Position numbers and translations under genes: made by a program
DNA from: Lachnospiraceae bacterium
Lineage (GTDB): Bacteria; Bacillota; Clostridia; Lachnospirales; Lachnospiraceae
Assembly (NCBI GenBank): GCA_017558145.1
Contig: JAFYWF010000030.1
Coordinates: 1 to 47,218, forward strand
DNA length: 47,218 nucleotides
Direction of reading: 5' to 3'
Shown here: piece after piece, positions 1 through 6,730 of the stretch
How the letters are laid out: every line of letters begins with the position of its first letter
How positions within the stretch are numbered: position 1 is the stretch's first letter
The notes under the pieces: model-generated
Databases searched by the model: none
Seen by the model: only the letters and a program-made list of their open reading frames with translations
What the model was told of the DNA's origin: nothing

Positions 1-31
1 AGTTGCAAGCCTTTCCATGGCATATTAACAC

Positions 32-60
32 AAAAAAACTCTTGTTTTGTCATAAAACAA
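32..60 (-). terminator. Intrinsic terminator after integrase gene
   Basis: Read on the minus strand, a 7-bp stem (TTGTTTT paired with AAAACAA, loop of 5) is followed by GAG and a run of seven T. It lies about 50 bases past the integrase stop codon and fits a rho-independent terminator. The element end (att site) should lie here or just outside the window; I cannot identify it. Confidence 0.6.
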
Positions 61-110
61 AAATCAATTTATGCCACGATTTTTCCCGCGTATAGCATCT
101 TGCTTTTTTT

Positions 111-1319
111 CTATGCCTCTTTTTCGGTCAGCAAATCAAGCCTTTCCATCTCTGCAATTGCATCCTCCGCTTTGATATGCGTATAGGTATCAAGGGTTAC
201 GGAAATGTCCCCGTGTCCCATAATGTACTGCAATACCTTCGGGTTCATACCGGACTTCGCCATATTCGTACAAAACGTATGTCTGCACACATGCGGCGTA
301 ATCTTCGGTAACTGTACGCGGTAAATGATATTGTATTTTGCAACGGAAAGCTGGAAGTATTTCTCCCAGTGCAATGCTACTTTCGGTTTACCATTCTTGT
401 CTAAGAAAAGAAATCCTGAATACCCGTCTACAATCGGCTCAATCTTTGGCTTGGGACGATTCTTGATAATACGCTTAAACGCCTCCATTACTTCCGAATT
501 CATTGGAATCTCGCGAATTCCATTCTCTGTCTTTGTTTTCTCACAAACATATCTCATATCGCTGGTACGCTGGAGCTGATGATTTACCTTAATAACATTC
601 TTCTTAAAATCAATGTCCTTAATCGTCAAACCACAGAACTCACTGATACGAAGTCCGGTCTTGAACAGAATGAAAATTGCATCATAGTATCTACTGTAAT
701 GCCCGTCCTCCTGAATGAACTGCAAGAACTTTCTCTCCTGTTCCCTTGTGAGAGCATCCCTCTTCACACTATCATTCACTACTACCGTGTGAAGTTCGAA
801 CTGGAATGGATTCTTGATAATCATGTCATCATCTGCCGCCATCTGAAATGCAGGACGAAGAACTCCTCGCACTGTATGAATGGTACTATAGCCTCTTCCA
901 TCTTCCTGCATTTTAATCAGAAAAATCTTTGCATCTGATGTTTTGACACTTGCAATCTTCCTCTGCCCGAAAGGTTCCTTTGCCAAAATATTTTGCACAA
1001 ATTTGTAGCCCGTTCGAGTACTGTGTTTTACTCCGGTCTTAGTTGCTAAATACTTCTCTACCAACTCACATACCGTAAGGTCCTCACAAAAGGTTTCTAA
1101 TCTTAGTTGCTTTTCGATATCCTTGATTTTTTCTCTCAAAGATTTCTCTTTCCGTTTTCCTGCCGGAGTTGGATCCGAAGCAGTCAAACGCCAACTGTAA
1201 ACCGCTTTTCTCTGACCAAATGGAGTCATATAACGATAGACATATCTTCCATCGTCTTGTTGTGACTCTCCCATTTGAAGTACTCTACCTTTATTGTCAC
1301 GTCTCTTTGTATTACTCAT
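111..1319 (-). CDS. int: Tyrosine recombinase, Tn916-family integrase
   Basis: This is a site-specific tyrosine recombinase that excises and integrates the element. The N-terminus (KRRDNKGRVLQMGESQ) resembles the Tn916 Int arm-binding domain. A SAM-like core-binding region follows at about residues 80-180 and the catalytic domain from about 185. Visible catalytic residues are R224 (TGLRISEF), H343 and R346 (TPHVCRHTF), H369 (MGHG) and the nucleophile Y379 (LDTYTH). The length of 402 residues is normal for the family. The chosen ATG at 1319 lies 7 nt after AGGAG; an upstream in-frame ATG at 1349 has no good ribosome-binding site. The gene reads toward the window edge, with xis just upstream, so the element body extends rightward. 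It appears intact. Confidence 0.95.
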   Translation of the reverse strand: MSNTKRRDNKGRVLQMGESQQDDGRYVYRYMTPFGQRKAVYSWRLTASDPTPAGKRKEKSLREKIKDIEKQLRLETFCEDLTVCELVEKYLATKTGVKHSTRTGYKFVQNILAKEPFGQRKIASVKTSDAKIFLIKMQEDGRGYSTIHTVRGVLRPAFQMAADDDMIIKNPFQFELHTVVVNDSVKRDALTREQERKFLQFIQEDGHYSRYYDAIFILFKTGLRISEFCGLTIKDIDFKKNVIKVNHQLQRTSDMRYVCEKTKTENGIREIPMNSEVMEAFKRIIKNRPKPKIEPIVDGYSGFLFLDKNGKPKVALHWEKYFQLSVAKYNIIYRVQLPKITPHVCRHTFCTNMAKSGMNPKVLQYIMGHGDISVTLDTYTHIKAEDAIAEMERLDLLTEKEA

Positions 1320-1386
1320 AATCATTCTCCTTTCAAAGAGCTGTGACATGGCTTAGTGTTAATATATCACAAACCCTTCGTTTTTT

Positions 1387-1593
1387 CTATATTGCTTCCA
1401 ATGTATCTACGAATTTCTCAAATTTCTCTCTCTTAATCTGAACACGATTTCCGTTCCAAAGAAGGTAATCTGCGTTCTTATTCTCATTGATGAGCTTACG
1501 CAATTTATGTTCTCCGATACGAAAATAAGCCGCCGCTTCCTCTACCGTTAAAGTGTACTTCTCCCACAAAGGAACATTCTGACTATGCTTCAT
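1387..1593 (-). CDS. xis: Tn916-type excisionase
   Basis: This 68-residue protein matches Tn916 Xis in length and layout: [20 protein letters not shown] at the start, then [20 protein letters not shown], and [11 protein letters not shown] at the end. Xis is a winged-helix DNA-bending protein that binds near the element ends and steers Int toward excision. The start overlaps the last 11 bases of the upstream 181-residue gene, so it is probably translationally coupled. It lies 67 bases ahead of int. This is the standard Tn916-family arrangement. Confidence 0.92.
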   Translation of the reverse strand: MKHSQNVPLWEKYTLTVEEAAAYFRIGEHKLRKLINENKNADYLLWNGNRVQIKREKFEKFVDTLEAI

Positions 1594-2128
1594 CTACATT
1601 CACGCCCCTTTCCTTTAATCTTCGTTGTAGGGCTATTACTAGCCCCATTGTTTCATCCATCTTTTGAAAGTATCTACACGATCCAACTTCATCTCCTTTA
1701 GCTTCTGCTAAGTCTGACTTCGCATCATAATAGCTTGCCTTTAGATCCAGATAACGATAACGGAGCAAATCATATTCCAACTGAAGAGCTGCATATTTTT
1801 TCTTCAATTCAATCAATCCATCCCTCGCTTCCGTCTCTTCTTTAGGCGGATATGGATAAGGCTTTAGCCTGATAGGATAGATGGAACGCAAGTCCTCTAT
1901 GACTGCCTTAAACTTCTCCTCGTCCAAATAGAACTTCCATCCAAAGCTTTTGACAATTCCATCTTCATCCTCCAAGGCTCGCGTCATCTGATACCGGGCT
2001 GTTGCCTCCGGAAGTCCCAACTCCTGCATCAAATACTCTTTGATTTCCTCTTTCTCCTTGCCCTCACTGCCAAGGAATTCACAAACGTGTCTGTACTTAC
2101 AAAAATGTTCTAACCACTGTTTCTGCAT
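1583..2128 (-). CDS. Hypothetical protein upstream of xis
   Basis: I do not recognise a named family. The 181-residue product begins [19 protein letters not shown]. It has a proline-rich patch ([11 protein letters not shown]) near residue 90 and a charged, probably coiled-coil second half ([22 protein letters not shown]). The ATG at 2128 follows AGGAGG with good spacing. A TTG at 2203, also preceded by AGGAG, would add 25 residues. The leader therefore carries two ribosome-binding-site-like segments, each beside a copy of a repeated motif. The gene runs into xis with an 11-base overlap, so a role in control of excision or maintenance is plausible but not shown. Confidence 0.7.
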   Translation of the reverse strand: MQKQWLEHFCKYRHVCEFLGSEGKEKEEIKEYLMQELGLPEATARYQMTRALEDEDGIVKSFGWKFYLDEEKFKAVIEDLRSIYPIRLKPYPYPPKEETEARDGLIELKKKYAALQLEYDLLRYRYLDLKASYYDAKSDLAEAKGDEVGSCRYFQKMDETMGLVIALQRRLKERGVNVDEA

Positions 2129-2150
2129 TTTCTTTTCCTCCTTCTGTTTA

Positions 2151-2262
2151 GTACTTAGGGTCAAAAAAAGCTGATTGCAAAAATCTCTGTATTTTTTCTT
2201 CAACTTTTTTCTCCTGTCAGTTATTACTTGGAGTCAAAAAATGCTGATGACAAAAAATCCGA
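2151..2262. repeat. Two iteron-like copies, TACTTrGrGTCAAAAA
   Basis: Copy one starts near 2151 and copy two near 2225. Both read TACTT(A/G)G(G/A)GTCAAAAA, then GCTGAT, then CAAAAA. A third, weaker copy starts at 5655. They lie immediately upstream of the operon that ends in xis and int, so arm-type Int sites, a regulator site or a duplicated leader are all possible. Confidence 0.5.
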
Positions 2263-2646
2263 AAAAAATAAGAAAGTCACCAACATTTCTGCTGATGACT
2301 CTAAAAATCAACTATATTTTCTTGTATCTTCTCATAAGTTGTATTGTCTCAAATTCCGAAAAATCCGGAAAAATAATCTCAAAAAATGAGACTGACTTAT
2401 CCGACGTCTCTAAAAGAATCCAGCGCCGCTGGATACTTTCCAGTGTGTCTAGACAGAGAAACCCAGCAAAATCAAGGATTTCAGTCATTTTGTCTACAGT
2501 CTCGAGCTCGAGAATTTGTCTATGTAATTGGACTGCGAAAGAAGCAGGATACGCCTAAAGTTGTATACTTTACGCCAGCAACTTCACGCTCAGGGCGTTC
2601 ACAGTAAGGTTCCCCTACAACCCAAATATTGGTCAGAAAAGAAAAA

Positions 2647-2675
2647 CCACTTTTGGTCACGATGACCAAAAGTGG
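2647..2675. repeat. Perfect 13-bp inverted repeat, CCACTTTTGGTCA arms
   Basis: The arms CCACTTTTGGTCA and TGACCAAAAGTGG are separated by three bases (CGA). Neither strand has a following T-run, so an operator or recombinase site fits better than a terminator. The core recurs at 2694-2720 and 5714-5740. Confidence 0.65.
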
Positions 2676-2693
2676 CTTGAAATGTTGGTTATG

Positions 2694-2720
2694 AACTTTT
2701 GGTCATCGTGACCAGAAGTT
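2694..2720. repeat. Second palindrome, AACTTTTGGTCA arms
   Basis: The arms AACTTTTGGTCA and TGACCAGAAGTT have one mismatch around a TCG centre. This copy also shares flanking sequence (ACATA, two bases, CAAGT) with the copy at 5714-5740. The two therefore form an imperfect direct repeat of about 45 bp that brackets the 2.8-5.5 kb gene cassette. Confidence 0.6.
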
Positions 2721-2799
2721 TTGCTTCTACATATTCAAGTTTCGCTGTATTCGGCATATGAAAATTTGCAGAATACAGTGACTATATCCACTTCACATA

Positions 2800-3549
2800 T
2801 TACTTTTGGAAAAGTGTAGCATCCGTTGTTTCCCACTTTTCCAATGTCAATTTATCAACTTTTGATAAAAATGTTATAACATCATCAACCAACTCAATAA
2901 ACAACAGTGCAAATTGCGTATATTCTTCCACACCAATATGTGAATCATACTTATATGTATTTCCACCGTAATTCAATATCATTCCATGTGTGTTTGCATG
3001 TGCAATATCGTTTCGTGCCTTCCAAATACAATCTATCCTATCATTAATTTCTTCTGTTCCTAAATGATTAGGCAACGCCAATAAATTTATGTATTTTTTC
3101 AACTTCGATTTCCACAATTCCCCAGAACACGCGTGTTCAGAAATCTCGCATATATACTTAAATCGAAGTTGCTCTATATCATTCATTTCGACAATTTCTA
3201 TAGGATTTATTACGGTTTTGGTATCAGCCAAAACTTTTTTAAATAGCGAGTAATTTCGCATCATATTGAGTTTCATACTATCTTTCAAAAAATATTCTAA
3301 AGTCGACGAAAAATTTATAATTAAACTCTTTATCCAACTATAATACAATTCACCTACTATAAAATCCGGTTCTTCAATCAGTCTTTTATGTATTGAATGA
3401 ACAGACTGTATCTCATCAAAATACTTTTCTTCTGAAATTTTATTTCCCCATTCTAAACAATTATTTGCATCTATCTGAGAATTAATAATTGCTTGCAACT
3501 TTAATCCACTATATGATGTAATCAATCTAGCTATACACGCTGAAAACAT
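2800..3549 (-). CDS. HEPN-motif protein, putative defence ribonuclease
   Basis: The 249-residue product contains R179-N180-D-I-A-H184 (KARNDIAHAN) near its C-terminus, the RN-x3-H signature of HEPN ribonucleases. The protein looks helical, which fits that fold. Members of the superfamily often cleave RNA in abortive infection or toxin-antitoxin systems. The ATG at 3549 is 8 nt after GGAG and is preferred over the ATG at 3585, which lacks a ribosome-binding site. It is the last gene of the 5.5-2.8 kb cassette, 164 bases downstream of a small nuclease-like gene. The subfamily is unclear and the RNase role is inferred from the motif alone. Confidence 0.6.
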   Translation of the reverse strand: MFSACIARLITSYSGLKLQAIINSQIDANNCLEWGNKISEEKYFDEIQSVHSIHKRLIEEPDFIVGELYYSWIKSLIINFSSTLEYFLKDSMKLNMMRNYSLFKKVLADTKTVINPIEIVEMNDIEQLRFKYICEISEHACSGELWKSKLKKYINLLALPNHLGTEEINDRIDCIWKARNDIAHANTHGMILNYGGNTYKYDSHIGVEEYTQFALLFIELVDDVITFLSKVDKLTLEKWETTDATLFQK

Positions 3550-3713
3550 TTTTACTTCTCCAATCTTTCTATTTCTAAAGTACATTTTATGCTTTAGTAA
3601 TCCTACTTTCTAAACCATTGTACTTCTTTCCTTACACGCTTCATATACATAAAACTTTCAACAAATAATTGGTCACTCATAATCCATCTGCTTTATATAA
3701 AGGCACTCAAATA

Positions 3714-4172
3714 TCACGCATTCGTCATTCTCTGCAATTTCTGAGCCTCAATTATTTGCTTTCTTGTATTATCATCAAGTTCAATATACATAATTTCAAC
3801 ATCAAACTGCCGAATACTCTCAGCTAATGCCGAAAGACCTTTAAGTTTTTTCTGTTCTTCTTCATCACATACAACAATAATCTTACGATATTGCTTGTTT
3901 GTTTTCTTCTCGAGCAACAACATTTTCAATATATCATTAGCGATCTTATTGTCCTGTGCTTTCTTTGGCTTACCTATATGAGCAAATATCTCACCTATAA
4001 CCTGAGCTTTTTCAGAATAAAAATCTGGTTGAATATATGTAAAAGCATTATCTGCTAAAAAGATTTTTTTATTTTTCTCTAAATTTACATTGAGCAAATC
4101 CTCTACTTTATCAAATAGAACTTTTTCAGCTTGCATCTGTACATGAGCTGATGACTTATGCAAATTAGACAT
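3714..4172 (-). CDS. Small protein with PD-(D/E)xK-like features
   Basis: The 152-residue protein has P49-D50 (YIQPDFYSEKAQ), then E61 in VIGEIFAHIGKPKKAQ, then a lysine-rich helix and a beta strand (YRKIIVVCDEE). The order strand-PD-strand-E-helix-strand suggests a restriction-endonuclease-like fold. The usual ExK lysine is replaced by phenylalanine, so catalytic activity is uncertain. It lies 12 bases downstream of a clear PD-(D/E)xK gene, and the two may work together. No family name is assigned. Confidence 0.5.
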   Translation of the reverse strand: MSNLHKSSAHVQMQAEKVLFDKVEDLLNVNLEKNKKIFLADNAFTYIQPDFYSEKAQVIGEIFAHIGKPKKAQDNKIANDILKMLLLEKKTNKQYRKIIVVCDEEEQKKLKGLSALAESIRQFDVEIMYIELDDNTRKQIIEAQKLQRMTNA

Positions 4173-4184
4173 CTATAATCCTCC

Positions 4185-5141
4185 CTAATACTCTTTCGAC
4201 AATTCCATTTTATCCATATCAAAATACTGATAAAACACCGGAATCTTATATATCAATCTAAGTCCCGTCAGATACTGGATATCTTCATCTTCAGGCTCAT
4301 ACTTTGTAACTATTATCAATCTATCGGCCTTATTAGTGTTGGGATAATGATTATACTCTAATAACTGTCCCAAGGCTTCTCTAATAGCAGATTTTACAGT
4401 TTGAGCAGTTTTTAACTCAAAAAATACTTTCTTACCTAACTTATCAATGCATTTAATATCTACATAATTTTCTTCAGCTTTTACTTTCGTATAACCGTTT
4501 TTCTTTAAATATTCGACCAGCATGTTCGACAGCTCGTTATGCTGTAAAGACATTACATATTCTGAGTGTTTTACCTTAACACTTCCAGTTTTCTTAGCTT
4601 TTTTAATACTTTCCATATATTCTTTATAATATGGAAGTGTTTTTACAAACTGATCATCAATAGTCTTATCTGCTAGAGGAATGCCACTTTCTGGCTGGCT
4701 TTTTAAATAATTGTCAATCAACGGTTTATCTTTATCAATAAACTCCTGCAATGTATTGAGATAATACTCGTTAGATTGATAAAAGAATCTCCATCTATTC
4801 TTCTTTGTTTCCTCAAACTTTTTACCAGTAGACTCCAGTAACTCTTTTATCGCTATTACATAAGGAAGTGCCTCTTCATTATCTCGACATGTAAGTTCAA
4901 TAGAAGATACTCCATTCTTATCACACCCCCAATTAATATAGTAAATCTGCTCCTTGCTATCAGCCTTATTCCAAAATGTAAGCACTAAATAGTCCTCATT
5001 TCCACGAAAATACATACCTTGATCTAATCTGTTTTTATTATTGATTTTACGCGGAATAAAAAAGAAGTTGCTATCCTTCAACTGATACTCCAGCAAGAAC
5101 TCCAAGCACGATTTATATATATCTATAATATTAAATTTCAT
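4185..5141 (-). CDS. Protein with C-terminal PD-(D/E)xK nuclease domain
   Basis: The C-terminal half shows the layout of a restriction-endonuclease-like nuclease: D228 (ENYVDIKCID), E242 and K244 (VFFELKTAQ), then a helix with Q259 (REALGQLLEY) and the strand DRLIIVTK. The N-terminal 190 residues, rich in aromatic residues and lysine, are unrecognised and may bind the target or a partner. The ATG at 5141 follows GAGGTGA by 5 nt; an upstream GTG at 5150 overlaps that site and is less likely. The next gene starts 12 bases downstream. The context suggests an anti-phage or restriction role. Confidence 0.65.
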   Translation of the reverse strand: MKFNIIDIYKSCLEFLLEYQLKDSNFFFIPRKINNKNRLDQGMYFRGNEDYLVLTFWNKADSKEQIYYINWGCDKNGVSSIELTCRDNEEALPYVIAIKELLESTGKKFEETKKNRWRFFYQSNEYYLNTLQEFIDKDKPLIDNYLKSQPESGIPLADKTIDDQFVKTLPYYKEYMESIKKAKKTGSVKVKHSEYVMSLQHNELSNMLVEYLKKNGYTKVKAEENYVDIKCIDKLGKKVFFELKTAQTVKSAIREALGQLLEYNHYPNTNKADRLIIVTKYEPEDEDIQYLTGLRLIYKIPVFYQYFDMDKMELSKEY

Positions 5142-5225
5142 AATACTCACCTCAATTCATCACCCCGCCTTAGGTTATACAAGCCTTATCATCACAATTT
5201 CTCATTACATTCATCTTTATCACCA

Positions 5226-5537
5226 CTACAAATCGGAATAATAGACTTTGATAAGCTCATTCGCCCTCTCCTGTGCGTCTGGATGTGCTTTATTAATCAC
5301 TTTAGAATCTCTAATCTTGATAAGAGCCTCTTTTCCTCGATTAGCCTCTATAATTCTAATAACACTTGATACTCGTGCATTAGTTCCAGTTCTCTTTGCA
5401 TCAAATCCTTCTTTAAACAATTCATCAACCAGCTCGGACTTATTTCCAGTCCAATTATGTATTTTTTCAAACTGCGTTAATAAGAACCATCCCCCCGCTG
5501 CTGTAAAAGCATCTTCAAACTGTTTATCTGTAATCAT
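5226..5537 (-). CDS. Small hypothetical protein heading nuclease cassette
   Basis: This 103-residue protein is not recognised. It reads MITDKQFEDAFTAAGGWFLL at the start and has a central basic stretch (DAKRTGTNARVSSVIR) that could contact nucleic acid. The ATG at 5537 is preceded by AGAGGTGA at 8 nt; an in-frame GTG at 5549 overlaps that site. It follows the terminator of the large operon, so it is probably the first gene of a separate unit running to 2800. Confidence 0.55.
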   Translation of the reverse strand: MITDKQFEDAFTAAGGWFLLTQFEKIHNWTGNKSELVDELFKEGFDAKRTGTNARVSSVIRIIEANRGKEALIKIRDSKVINKAHPDAQERANELIKVYYSDL

Positions 5538-5571
5538 CAATATAGTCACCTCTCATTTACTGAAATTATAA

Positions 5572-5626
5572 CATAAAAAAATGTAGCCAACCTATGATTT
5601 TGATATTCCATACATTAGCTACATTT
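5572..5626 (-). terminator. Intrinsic terminator of methyltransferase/GHKL operon
   Basis: On the minus strand, AAATGTAGC pairs with GCTACATTT across a loop of about 31 bases and runs straight into a T-tract. It lies downstream of the receiver/HEPN gene and ahead of the next unit. The long loop lowers confidence. Confidence 0.5.
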
Positions 5627-5654
5627 ATTGCCCTTATACGTTTCCCTTCGTACA

Positions 5655-5740
5655 TTACTTGGAGTCCCAAAGAGCTTATTATCAAAAATCAGCAAATCTT
5701 TTTTGTTCTTTTCACATTTGGTCATCGTAACCAGAAGTTC
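5655..5740. repeat. Third iteron-like and palindrome copy
   Basis: At 5655-5690 a copy of the TACTTGGAGTC...CAAAAATC motif occurs. At 5714-5740 the palindrome GGTCATCGTAACCAGAAGTT recurs with the same downstream ACATA-nn-CAAGT as at 2694. Both elements are in the same order as in the 2.15-2.74 kb region, so this 220-bp gap is a shortened copy of that region. Confidence 0.6.
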
Positions 5741-5760
5741 TCTAACATACCCAAGTATTT

Positions 5761-6720
5761 TTACGATATCGCACTGATCATATTATAATATTCAACAATA
5801 CTTGTCCTTAGCTCAATGCATTTTTCTTCTGTCAATACCAAATATTCATCCTTCTTTAATCGCTTAAAGCGATAATTTCCTTCAGCATCTTTTTCTTCTT
5901 GCACATGTGCAAATATATTCCTATCTGAGAGCAACTCTATGAAATTTTTTATTATGTTATATGTATCATCTTGTCCAATTGCTTTTTCATATGCATTTAA
6001 CAATACTCTAAAATTTTTATTGGAATCTGTAATATCAACATTTTGAACCAATTCTGCAACTTCATATTTTGAATAAGCCTTTTTAACATCTTCCCATTTC
6101 AACATTCCTCCATGAAAATCGATACCAAAAAAATCTTTTATTTTTTTTGACTGCCCTTTATAAGAACAATAATATAACTTTATACAGTCATTCAACAAAT
6201 CTTCTGCTTGAGCTGGATCGATTTTCAGAAGCAATGCATATATTTTTTCTTTAACAATATTGTCTAGTTCTGCAACGCAGCCCAACACCAGTCCTCTAGA
6301 TGCTAATGGCGTATTTGAACGTTTAATCATCTTTTCCAACAAATGTCTAATCATATCCGTTATTTCACTTTTATTCTCATCTCTTATTGCAAAAAATACA
6401 CCTTGAAAATTCCCACTTGCTCGGCTAGCTTGAATAGCTTTTGCATCTGACGAATAGAATAAAATATCGGTATAATGCTTTTCTCTTATTTTTTCAATAA
6501 ACTCTGGGCCTTTATCTTCTTTTCCGAACTTTAAATCTACGAGAAAAAGATCTACGTCTTTCAATGAATTTTCTTCCAATTCATCCAACTCTTCATATCT
6601 ATCATGTTCCAATAAATACCCTTGCGCTTTTAGTATCTTTTCAATTTGCTCAATGTAGTCCTCATACAAATCCGAGTCATCATCAATTACAATTACTTTG
6701 TATGTTAAATCTTTTAGCAT
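5761..6720 (-). CDS. Response-regulator receiver fused to HEPN-motif effector
   Basis: Residues 7-125 form a receiver domain: acidic pocket D13-D15 (VIVIDDDSD), phospho-acceptor D62 (DLFLVDLKFG) and the switch serine region (ILFYSSDA). The usual lysine after the fifth strand is not evident; R113 (FAIRDE) is near its place. The C-terminal 190 residues are helical and carry R267-N268-x3-H272 (LSDRNIFAHVQ), the HEPN ribonuclease signature. The ATG at 6720 follows AGGAAAAGG and lies 10 bases past the stop of the GHKL/kinase gene. I infer that the kinase-like partner gates an RNA-cleaving effector by phosphorylation. The receiver call is firm; the HEPN call rests on motif and helicity. Confidence 0.75.
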   Translation of the reverse strand: MLKDLTYKVIVIDDDSDLYEDYIEQIEKILKAQGYLLEHDRYEELDELEENSLKDVDLFLVDLKFGKEDKGPEFIEKIREKHYTDILFYSSDAKAIQASRASGNFQGVFFAIRDENKSEITDMIRHLLEKMIKRSNTPLASRGLVLGCVAELDNIVKEKIYALLLKIDPAQAEDLLNDCIKLYYCSYKGQSKKIKDFFGIDFHGGMLKWEDVKKAYSKYEVAELVQNVDITDSNKNFRVLLNAYEKAIGQDDTYNIIKNFIELLSDRNIFAHVQEEKDAEGNYRFKRLKKDEYLVLTEEKCIELRTSIVEYYNMISAIS

Positions 6721-6730
6721 ATCCTTTTCC

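Larger units (their letters stand above)
2129..2799. other. 671-bp non-coding repeat-rich region
   Basis: I see no convincing gene here on either strand; short open frames lack ribosome-binding sites and recognisable content. The segment holds two copies of an iteron-like motif at its left end, two GGTCA-type palindromes at 2647-2720, and a CTCGAGCTCGAG palindrome near 2502. It probably contains the promoter of the int/xis operon and sites for Int, Xis or a regulator. Confidence 0.55.

Noticed and set aside
2175..2607. Plus-strand frames of 127 and 73 codons in the 2.2-2.6 kb gap
   Set aside because: No ribosome-binding site and no recognisable protein; the sequence is dominated by repeats and homopolymer runs.
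2647..2720. The two palindromes as transcription terminators
   Set aside because: Neither arm is followed by a T-run on either strand, and the sequence recurs as part of a larger repeated block.
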